A stretch of 64,000 nucleotides of DNA, taken from Adiantum capillus-veneris (lineage: Eukaryota; Streptophyta; Polypodiopsida; Polypodiales; Pteridaceae). Made by a program: the position numbers and the translations under genes. The stretch is from the NCBI GenBank assembly GCA_014529385.2, contig CM043960.1, positions 32,285,396-32,349,395 on the forward strand, given 5' to 3'. The notes beneath the pieces were generated by a model. That model was given only the letters and a program-made list of their open reading frames with translations, did no database searches and was not told where the DNA came from. Below, one piece after another: positions 54,324 to 64,000 of this stretch (position 1 is the first letter of the stretch; each line of letters opens with the position of its first letter).

Positions 54324-56765
54324 TGTTGGAAAATAGGGTTGCAGGAAAGCGCACATAGCTTGGACAAGACAAAAGAACATCAAGACACACAATAGAGAGT
54401 AGTATTACTTAGTGTGAAATGGAAAGATAAGTTATCCCTAGAGTGATGGGCATATATACAATGCACGAGGTGAAAAACCTCGTAGTGAGGGACAAAATGC
54501 CCCACTAGTCCTAAGTGTGTTCACACACATCAATACCACATGTATATGGTAACAAATCCCCCATAGGAGTGATGCGGTGAACAATAGCTAGCACATAAAA
54601 TATAGGAAGGTGCCATGCCCAAAGGACATGATCAATCCACAAAGGGGTGTAAGCCCAAAGCTTTTGTGAAAAGCTTTGAACTTCTCATGAGACAATGCCT
54701 TTGTGAAAAGATCTGCAAGGTTGTCCTGTGTTGGCACATAAGCCAAGTTGATCTCTCCTATTGAGAGCCTCTCCTTGACATAGTGGTGATGTATCTCGAT
54801 GTGCTTTGTGTGCGAGCATGAAAAATTGGGTTCCTTGCAACTGCCAATGCGCTCTGATTGTCAGTGTAGATGGTGTTGGCAGGTGTCCTGTCCAACACCC
54901 AAATCAGCCATAAGGCGTGTGAGCCATACACACTTGACCGTAACTGTGAAGACTTCCCTATATTCAGCCTCACAACTGGAAGTGGCCACAGTTCTTCTTG
55001 CTCAACCATGATATGCATGAACTGTCGAGCATGAAACAAAAACCACTCGTGGATACTCATGTGTCATAACAACCAACCCAATTTGAGTATGAAAAAGCAT
55101 GTAAATTTGGCGGTAATGATCCCCCCTTGGGATAAAACAATCCGAGATGTAGAGTGCCACTCAAGTAGCAAAAGATTTGCTTGACAGCCTGCCAATGCTT
55201 AGACCTTGGGCTATGCATAAATCTGTTGACTTGTGAGACTGCAAACTGAATATTTGGCATGTTGCATACATAAACAAGTCATCCAACAACTGTTTGGTAA
55301 AGAGTGACATCGACAGGATCACCAACATCATGAAGACTCGATTTCAAACCTGTTTCCATGGGAGTGGCAATATGTTTGCTAACCTCAAGTCCAAACTTAC
55401 ATACCAATGTCTCTATGTAACTTTTCCGACACAAGGCAATACCACCATCGCACTGCTAATGATGCAACATCCCCAAATCTTTCATCTTGAAAGTAGCATT
55501 CAAATCAGCCTTAAATTCAACAATAGGTGCCTCATTCGGACCAGTGATCAACAAATCATCCATAGATAAAACAACAATGACAAGTACATTGCCCTCACGC
55601 TTTACATACAATGTGCTTTTTGTTGGACTGACGAAAGCCTCGTTTGAATAAATGAGTGTCAGTTTTCTTATACCAAGCACAAGGAGATTGCTTCAATCCA
55701 TACAAAACTTTCTTACATTTGTACATTTTATCTTCCTGCCCTTTAATAAAAAACCCGCTAGACTGCATTACATAAACTTTCTCAAATATGTCACCTTTCA
55801 AGAAAGCAGTAACAATGTATGATTGATGTACATCCCAACTAAAATGAGCTACCAATGCACATAGAAAATGTACAATAGTCATACGACAAGTGGGAGCAAA
55901 AGTCTCTTCATAACCTATGCCTTTCTGTTGTGCATAACCCCTTGCAACAAGTCGAGCCTTATAGCAATAAATCTCATCATTTGGCTCACTCTTCAACTTG
56001 TAAACCCACTTCCTACCAATGGCCTTTTTGCTAGGAGGCAGATCACATAAAGTCCATGTGTCATTTTCTATAAGTGCATCATATTTTGATTGCATGGTAG
56101 CCATCCAAGTTTCTGAATTCCGTGCTTCATCAAAAGATGAAGTTTCCTCAACATCACATAAATTGGAAATAGCCAAAGCATAACAATGGGATGCATAAGA
56201 TGCATGGAGAGAAGTTGAACAAGTATGACTAGACAAAGGTGCATCCAATTTATTGTCATGCAAAGTATGCACCAGCCATTTAGGCATACCTCTAGCCTGC
56301 TCATTCTCAGCCCTTTCCACATTAAGTACATCATGTACATATGCATCAGTAATAGACTGATCTGTAACATTTTCAGAAACCCTTGTAGGCTATACACTTG
56401 CCTCATTTGAATTTACATTCAAATTTCCACCACTAAAAAGAGGCAACAAATTGTCATAAATGTCCTATGAGCTTACATACGATTGTCTCTAATACATGAC
56501 AGTAAGGGCTGAACAGAATATTCCACAAACACAACATCCTGTGAAACCAAGATATGTTTTTTTTGTGGATGATACAACCTGTAACCTTTGCTTTCAGTAC
56601 TATAACCAAAAAAAGGCATTTGACAGCCTTTTCATCCAATTTTTTACACTGCGTTTGTGGCACTAAGCATAAGCCAAATAGCCAAAAATACGCATGTCAT
56701 CAATAGAAGGCTTTCTATCATGCCATGCTTCATATGGAGTCATAGCCAAAGCTTTTGTAGGACAC
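54324..56765 (-). mobile_element. Copia relative, 5'-truncated (copy 2)
   Basis: 3' LTR at 54324-54554 (231 bp, TGTTGGAAAA to GGTAACA), then the C-terminal half of the polyprotein on the minus strand: RNase H, RT (FIRST open piece 56320-55595: WVYKLKSEPNDEIYCYKARL, YGLKQSPCAWYKK; VLSMDDLLITGPNE for the active site, Tyr-Val changed) and the end of integrase. It stops at 56765 within integrase. Many frameshifts. It is older than the internal copia element. Confidence 0.9.
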
Positions 56766-56773
56766 CTGTTAAG

Positions 56774-56854
56774 TGTTAGGAAATAGGACGTAGCTAAATA
56801 GATATTTGAGTAGCCTACTTAATGGAGAGAGACAAATTTTCACACACGAGAGAT

Positions 56855-56942
<88 letters not shown>

Positions 56943-57303
56943 CGTGGTTCACCCAATGTGGGCTACATCCACGAGAAAAAAGCCACTCAATGGCTTTAGT
57001 ACTTCAAACAAGAATTAGGTCATAAATGGATTATACCCTTAATAGAGATCCCACCTTGGTTCACTCTCACAACCTCACACCCACCTTGTTGCATGAACTT
57101 CACACTCCACCTCAATGCTTGACAATCCGTTTTTGTGTGTAGAAGAGGTCTCCTTTTATAGGCCAAAAGGACTGCCCTCTCTCATGAGAGGCAGCCGTGT
57201 GTAGCCGCCCTTGTGTAGACAAGTCCAAATCGGACTCTCCAATCTGCCCATGTGTGGCCACCCTTGAGAAGACAAGTCCGCCTTTGAAATCAGTCACCGA
57301 ACA
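56774..57303. repeat. LTR-like block with long GA repeat
   Basis: Edges TGTTAGGAAATA and CGAACA, 530 bp, between two copia remnants. It contains about 42 GA units (56857-56940) followed by TACGTGGTTCACCCA and GGGCTACATCCACGAG, a phrase frequent in plant copia LTRs. No target duplication was found, so solo-LTR status is unproven. Confidence 0.4.
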
Positions 57304-57305
57304 TT

Positions 57306-60300
57306 TGTTGAAATTAGGGTTGTAGGAAAACGCACCATCTTGGAGAAGACGAAGGAAGCTCAAGGCACACAATGGAGAGTATATTACTTAGTGTGCAATG
57401 GAAAGATAGATATCCCTAGAGTGATGGGCGTATATACAATGCACGGGGGGAAAAACCTCCTAGAGAGGGAAAAAATGCCCAGGCGGTCCTAAGTGTTTTC
57501 ACACACATCACTACCACATGTATATGGTAACAAATCCCCCCTGGAGTGATGCGGTGAACAAGAGCTGGCACATGAGTAAAGGGAAGTGCCATGCCCTGAG
57601 GACATGATCAGTCCACAAAGGGGAGTAAGCCCAAAGCTTTGCGGAAAGCTTCGAACTTCTCACAAGACAATGCCTTTGTGAAAAGGTCTGCAAGGTTGTC
57701 CTATGTTGGCACGTAAGCCAAGTTGATCTCTCCTGCAGAGAGCCTCTCCTTGACATAGTGGTAATGCACAATGCCTTTGTGAAAAGGTCTGCAAGGTTGT
57801 CCTTTGTTGGCACGTAAGCCAAGTTGATCTCTCCTGTAGAGAGCCTCTCCTTGACATAGTGGTAATGCACCTTAATGTGCTTTATGCGAGTATGAAAAAC
57901 TAGGTTCCTTGCAACTGCCAATGTGCTCTGACTGTCAGTGTAGATAGTGTTGGCAGTGTCCTATCCAACACCCAAATCAGCCATAAGGCGTCTGAGCCAT
58001 ACACACTCAACCGTAGCTATGAAGACTACCTTATACTCAGCCTCACAACTAGAAGTGGCCACAGTAGGTTGCTTCTTGCTCAAGCATGATATACATGAAC
58101 TGCCAAGCATGAAACAAAAACCATTGTGGACACTTGCGTGTCAAAACAAGCAGCCCAATCTGAGTCCGAAAAAGCATGTAAGTCTGGCGACAATTATCCC
58201 CCCTTGGGATAAAACAAGCCAAGATGTAAAGTGCCACTCAAGTAGCGGAAAATCCTCTTGACAGTCTGCCAATGCTTAGACCCTGGGCTATGTATAAATT
58301 TGTTGACCTGTGAGACTGCAAACGGAATATCCGGCCTCGTGTTGCATACATAAATGAGGCAGCCAACAACAGTTTGGTAAAGAGTGACATCAGCAAGATC
58401 ACCAGCATCATGTAGACTCAACTGCAAACCTGTTTCCATGGGAGTGGCAATAGGTTTGCAATCCTCAAGTCCAAACTTACATAACAATGTCTCTATGTAA
58501 CTTTTCTGACACAAGGTAATACCACCATCACACTACTTAATCTGTATGCCCAAGTAATGATGCAACAGCCCCAAATCTTTCATCTTGAAAGTAGCATTCA
58601 AACCAGCCTTAAATTTAGCAACATGTGCCTCATTGGGACCATTGAAACAAATCATCCACATAAAGAACAACAATCAGAAGTACATCACCCTCATGCTTGG
58701 CATACAATGTGCTTTTTGTTGGACTGCTACGGAAGCCTCGTTTGACCAAATGAGTGTCAGCTTTCTCATACCAAGCACGAGGATTGCTTCAACCCATACA
58801 AAGCCTTCTTACATCTGCACACTTTGCCGTCTTGTCCTTTCTTGACAAAACCGCGAGGTTGCGTTACATAAACTTCCTCAAACATGTCACCATTCAAGAA
58901 AACAGTAACAATGTCTGATTGATATACAACCCAAGAAAAATGAGATGCCAATGCACATAGAAAACGAACAATAGTCCTATGACAAGTGGGAGAAAAAGTT
59001 TCTTCATAATCTATGCCTTTTTGTTGTGCATAGCCTTTTGCAAAAATTCGAGCCTTATGGCGATCAACCTCACTATCCGGCTTGCGTTTCAACTTGTAAA
59101 CCCACTTTGTACCAATGGCCTTTTTGTCAGAAGGCAAATCACATGTGTCATTTTCTGATTGCATGGCAGCCATCCAATTTTTTGAATTTTGTGCTTCCTC
59201 AAAAGACAGAGGTTCCTCAGCATCATGTAAGCTAGACACAGCCAAAGCATAACAATCCGATGCACAAGAGGCATGGGGAGAACTTGAACAAGTGCATCCA
59301 ATTTACTGTCACGCAAAGTGTGCACCAGCCATTTTGGCATACCCAGCCTGCTCATTTTTAGCCCTTTCCTCATCAAGTACATCATATACATTTGCATCAG
59401 TAATAGGCTGATCTGTAACATTTTTAGAAACCCCCATAAGTTGTACATTTGCCTCATTGAAATTTACATTCGTACTTCCACCACTTAGAAGAGGCAACAA
59501 AGTGTTATAAATGTCATGTGAGCTTACATTACTGTCTCTAGTACATGACACCAAAGGCTGAACAAAATCTTCCACAAACACAACATCACGTGAGACCAAA
59601 ATACGCTTTGTTTGCGGATGTACAACCTATAACCTTTGCTTTTAGCACTATAACCAACAAAAATACATTTGACAACCTTATCATCCAATTTTCTGCGCTG
59701 CATTTGTGGCACTAAACCATAAGCCAAACAGCCAAAAACACGCATGTGCTCAATAGATGGCTTTCTATCATGCCATGCTTCATATGGAGTCATAGACTGC
59801 AACGCTTTCGTAGGACACCTGTTGAGTACATAAGTGGCACACATGACAGCCTCGAGATGTGGTAAAGCTTGACTCTTGACCATATATCTTGCCATTTTCG
59901 TAAGAGACATGTTTTTCCTCTCAGCAACACCATTTTGCTGAGGCGTATACGCACTGTACATTGGTGTTTTATCCCATGATGAGCCAGAAATGCATTAAAT
60001 TCATGAGACATATACTCCCCCCCTTGATCATAATGAAGGGTGCCCATAGTACATTTTGAGACATTTTCAGCCATAGCAAGAAATTGCTTGAAGCACATAA
60101 ACACTTCGAACTTAGCTTTCAACGGATATACACATGCATGCCTGGAGTAGTCATCAATGAAAGTCACGAAGTACAAGTAATTTCCCAAGGATGGAGTTTG
60201 CATAGGCCCACAAACATCACTATGCACAAGTTGCAATCTGCATGTAGCACGAAATGACCCATCCTTTGGAAACTTAGCACGCTGCATTTTACCCAAAATA

Positions 60301-60451
60301 CAGCCTTCACAAACATGTTTGACAGGTGCTTCAAGAGGCAGCAAAGAAGCTATCATATCATATTTTTGCAACAAACGTAGCAAACTGGCAAAATTCAGAT
60401 GCCCAAAATGTGCATGCCACAGTTTTGCATCTAAAACAACCCTTGAATCTG
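57306..60451 (-). mobile_element. Copia relative, 5'-truncated (copy 3)
   Basis: 3' LTR at 57306-57532 (227 bp), then RNase H, RT (WVYKLKRKPDSEVDRHKARI, QPRGFVKKGQDGKVCRCKKA) and integrase (LQLVHSDVCGPM, YSRHACVYPLKAK, YTPQQNGVAERKNMSLTKMA) on the minus strand, broken by frameshifts. It ends at 60451 where protease-side sequence should follow. No 5' LTR is present. A 101-bp direct repeat (57669-57769, 57770-57870) sits in RNase H. Confidence 0.9.
57669..57870. repeat. 101-bp tandem duplication in copia copy 3
   Basis: Two adjacent units starting AATGCCTTTGTGAAAAGG, differing at a couple of bases. Absent from the other two copies. Confidence 0.9.
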
Positions 60452-61560
60452 TAGGAATAAGGGCTTGGATAGGGTGGTCGTGGAGTGTAAGTTGTCGAGA
60501 CAATTGGTGGTGTAGGAGCTACATGAGCATGAGGGGCAATAGGTACATATGATTCATACATACTTGTGGGTAATGTTGTGGGCACTATGCTACTAGGTAG
60601 CGGTGCTTTACTATTGAATGAGGTCCAAGGTGTATTTTTTGCCATGCTCATCACTGGGGTAGGCATGGTAGCCGTAATGTCATCAAGAGAAAGATGAGCT
60701 AAATTTGGAAAGGTAAAACTATTGCTTGTAGGATCACACTGTACTGAGACTTCTGATCAAACAACATATGAAGGATCCATCAGACTCGATGAGGGATTCT
60801 CCATTTGTGATAGGGTGAATTATCCCGTATCCAAGAATCTCATGAGACCCATTGAAGGCATGTTAATCCCTTTGTTTTGCCTCTCCAACTCGATAACCCT
60901 ATGGATGCCATCACAAACTCTCTGTTGTTGCTTCTCTAAGCTAGTACAGCCCGATGTGGATTGTAAAACATCTAACCAACCCACATGGTATGTGTGACCC
61001 ATGTATAGGTCGATTAAAGTCTCCATTTGTAGGTCATATCCCCGATTTAAATTTACAAATGCCCCATCTATGATTGTGATATTGGGGGTGTCTTTCGAAG
61101 CACATGCATGTGGCTCCCTATGGTGTGACTCTTAATGGTTGTTGATTCGGGAGCACTCAATTGCTTGACTGGCATGCCTGCCATCATAGGGGCCTTTGCC
61201 TTTAATTCTCTGCATTGTTCTGCCTTGCGTAAGCTTTCAATTTCCTTTTCCCTAGCTGCAAGGATATAGCACTTGACCTCTTGCACTTCGACAAGACTCC
61301 TACCATCAAGTAATATCACTTCAGAGGGGAATAGCTTTGAAGTGTCATGAGTACAGTGGATGGAATATTTACATGGGAACTCTCAAGGAGTGTGGGGTCT
61401 ACATTAGACATGCAAGGTGAATTTTCTTCTCCACCCCCTTCATTTACTTCGCTAGCCGTATATTCGAAGAGAGTGTCTCTACTAAAGGTCTCTTTTAAGC
61501 AGCTAAACATGATAGACCCAAGCCATGGGGCCTCCATGATGTCATAGTTGAAGGAAGAGT
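60452..61560 (-). pseudogene. Gag-like N-terminal region of an LTR element
   Basis: Open pieces in order on the minus strand: 61537-61316 (MEAPWLGSIMFSCLKETFSR), 61319-61068 (YILAAREKEIESLRKAEQCR), 61026-60820 (METLIDLYMGHTYHVGWLDV, VIELERQNKGINMPSMGLMR) and 60666-60452 (Pro-rich, HAHVAPTPPIVSTTYTPRPP). The mixture of a coiled coil and a Pro-rich stretch is gag-like, and it lies upstream of the gag/protease pieces at 54323-52731 in the same direction. No diagnostic domain was found. Confidence 0.4.
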
Positions 61561-61831
61561 CACTAGATGCGATATGTGGATCTTGGATCGCACTACCTTG
61601 CGTCTCGGTCGAAGGTTCATAAACTAATGTAGATGGATAGTGAGTGCCCCCCTAATTTGAAGCACTCTCAAGCTTTTAGACTCTAGGACTTGACCTGAGC
61701 ATAGTTACATGTGATGTGTGTACCCTAAAAGCATTGACGAGTACCCTTAGAGGCGTCGCCCCTAGCTATTTTGGTCATTTTCATTCTTTTTCTTATTTTT
61801 CTACATTTTTTAATGTGCGAGACGTGGAACA

Positions 61832-63660
61832 TGTCATAAAATATAATATCTAACTTTACCGAATGATTTTCTCATATTAAATTGATCATTTAATATGGGA
61901 AGATAAAAGGGGAACAAGAGTTAGGATATAGACATGTACTTCTAGACCTATCTCAGCAGGGGACCGAAAGGAGAGATGGTTACATCTCAATAGGGGTCCC
62001 CAAAAGGAGATGGTCTACCAAAGACCAATATGTAATAAGTGCTTCTAGACCTATCTCAACAGGGGACCAAAAGGAGAAATGGTTGCATCTCAATAGAGGT
62101 CCAATAGGAGACGGTCTACCAAAGAGCAATGCGCAATAAGTGCTTCTAGACTTATCTCAACTGGGAACCAAGAGGAGAGATGGTTTCATTTCAATAGGGG
62201 TCCAAAAGGAGGTAGTCTATCAAAGAGCAACGTGCATCTAATGGAGCTTAAGAGACTACCTTAGGGTTAGCTTCATCAAAGGCCTACAAAGGTTAGTGTT
62301 AAAAGTCCTTAGACCTTAGGCAAGCTAGGGTTGTGCTTGAGGTGGGAACCCGGAGGTTAGTGTTAAAAGTCCTTAGACCTTAGGCAAGCTAGGGTTGTGC
62401 TTGAGGTGGGAACCTGGCCCAAGCTTGAGGTGCTTGTCATGCTTGGTGACTAAGGTGCTTGTCGTGCTTGCTGACTAAGGTGCTTGAGGTGCTTGTCATG
62501 CTTGATGGGGAAGGTGCTTGAAAAGCTTCCCATGCATGGGGGGTAAGGTGCTTGAGTAAAAAAGAGACCCTACAAAGGAGGGGGAAAGCCCCAAAGCTAG
62601 GGGACTTAACCTCCCACTCACCCAAAGGGCACCCCCTTTCTCAAGGGGTACATGGACACATGTCAGGCTCTCCCTGTGCTTAGCCACATGGTGTGCTTGA
62701 ATCCTATTGGCTTGGCTAAAGAGGGGTCCAATGAGCTTCTAGTTCAATTCAACAAATATCTAGATATTCTCAAGCTCTCTCTCTCAAAGGGGTAAGGAGG
62801 ACACTTGTCCAAAGGCTACCCATGTTGCTTGAAAATGCATTGTGCATGTGATTGGCTAGGCTTAGAGGGGTCCAATGAGCTTCAAGCTTAAGCTAGAAGG
62901 AGGGTTCGACCAAGGCAAGCAAGGGGTGTGCTTGGGGGTATACACCCTCTCTCACACTCATTTTTCAGGGATTCTCACTTGGTGAAAGTAGAGGAAATTC
63001 TACCTCCTTCTCCAACCTTGTTGAGAAGTTGAGAGCCTACACCAACACTCTTGGCTATGAAATACAAATCCAACCAAGATCCATCCTTCAATGCTTAAGC
63101 TTTCCATCTTCTCCATCTTCATTACTATGCTATTATGCTATGCTAAGCAAGAAGAGTAATAATAAGTGAGGAACTATTTAATTCTCCTATGGAATGTTTC
63201 TTCTTCCTCTTCCCTACACTCATTCCCTGCTAGCTCTCTCCACCTTCGAAGGTGTTTGAGGCCTTGGAACTGAGGTCGGGGATGGTTAATGCTTTTTACA
63301 AAGTCTATGTTATGCTCGTGATGCATGCATGAAGCTTTCCATATTCATAGCATCACCAAGGTCACAAGGAACACAAATATTTTATTATACCAAGTCTCTC
63401 TTGATGGGAGAATCTACATTACAAAAGCCTATTGGAGGGGGGACCGGCTCCACATAAATCTGGTCCGCAATTGTTGTTAAGTTCTCTAAACTCTCTCTCT
63501 TGCAAAAGTATTGTTCATTCCAAGTTAACTAAGTACCATGTTTATGTTGCTACCATCAATTAAGTTCACCCGCTATGCTCACAAAGTAATATCACAAAAA
63601 TGCTCTCTTTAATTCTCCTTAGTCTGCTATTCTCAAAGTTCATAGGCCATTTCCATTACA
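61832..63660 (+). mobile_element. Second solo LTR of the same family
   Basis: 1,829 bp, edges TGTCATAAAATA and CCATTACA as in the solo LTR at 30726-32384, flanked by GAACA (61827-61831) and GAATA (63661-63665), a 5-bp duplication with one change. It is longer because of internal tandem repeats: three ~100-bp units (from about 61938, 62039 and 62139) and two 64-bp units (62291-62354, 62355-62418), followed by GGTGCTTG short repeats. No internal region or gene. Confidence 0.9.
61938..62418 (+). repeat. Tandem expansions within solo LTR
   Basis: Three units carrying CTTCTAGACCTATCTCA...GGAGATGGTCTACCAAAGA at ~100-bp spacing, then two 64-bp units starting GGTTAGTGTTAAAAGTCC. The relative at 30726 has one copy of each. 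Confidence 0.88.
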
Positions 63661-63665
63661 GAATA

Positions 63666-64000
63666 GGTCATGTGATAGCTCCTCAAGACAAGCGTATCGT
63701 TTAGAGGAATGCGACCTGCTTTACAACACACAATTTGGCTATCGAATGCTCTCATAATCCCCAAAATAGTAAGTTCCTATTTGGGCATGTAGGTAAAAGG
63801 AGAAAGTGTAAAAGAGGCTTGTGGAGGGAAAAGGAGGAGCCTCTATCCCACATGCCCCATTCCACCCTTCAAAGAGAAGGGTATATATATGAAACCATGT
63901 ATTACTACTATCATTAGACCAAGACCAAGATCGTGCTCATGCTCAGGCTCGAGGACTATTGGGGGTTTTTTCTTTTCAATTTGTTTCTTCTAGCAAAAAA
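63666..64000. other. Flanking DNA, no feature seen
   Basis: Short stretch after the solo LTR up to the window end. One small open frame (63735-63917) without motif; not called. Confidence 0.5.

Overview
This window is TE-dominated nuclear DNA from a land plant. The evidence is stacked Ty1/copia and Ty3/gypsy LTR retrotransposons, remnants of a PPR gene, and one intron-rich host gene for a plant G3BP-like protein (NTF2 domain, RRM and RGG tail). The species cannot be fixed from the sequence. A large, repeat-rich genome such as a fern or similar lineage is a guess only.

Layout. 1-4076: 3' part of a plus-strand Ty1/copia element with an open polyprotein frame, PPT and 3' LTR. It sits in the leader/gag of a minus-strand LTR element whose LTR and PBS lie at about 4579-6126. 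6205-36430: one giant minus-strand Ty3/gypsy element with LTRs, PPT, PBS-like site and a perfect 5-bp target duplication (TGTAC). In its own 5'-3' direction it carries a palindrome-rich leader, gag, protease, RT/RNase H, integrase, a retropepsin-like ORF, an AT-rich spacer and a long coiled-coil ORF3. It has been modified by (i) a ~3.3-kb tandem duplication of leader plus gag, (ii) a solo LTR (30726-32384, TSD TCTAA) in one of those copies, (iii) a TIR element (19454-25933) flanked by TTAA, and (iv) a young Ty1/copia element (19682-24818, TSD ATTTC) inside that TIR element.

36436-44600: host DNA with the only intact-looking host gene, a nine-exon G3BP-like gene on the minus strand (40915-43678). 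44600-47900: decayed PPR gene fragments, partly amplified as ~118-bp tandem units, with a gag-like ORF between them. 48180-61650: remains of minus-strand gypsy elements (RT, protease, gag), split by two 5'-truncated relatives of the internal copia element and an LTR-like block. There are also long microsatellites. 61832-63660: a second solo LTR of the 30.7-kb family, with internal tandem expansion.

The genes do not form a pathway. The window is an insertion record: gypsy into host DNA; later leader-gag duplication; solo LTR into one copy; TIR element into gag; copia into the TIR element. The less ordinary observations are the TIR/TTAA element whose removal leaves one continuous host frame, the repeated 22-bp palindrome around TAATCGCGATTA in leader, 3' spacer and LTR, and the extra coding modules downstream of the gypsy integrase.
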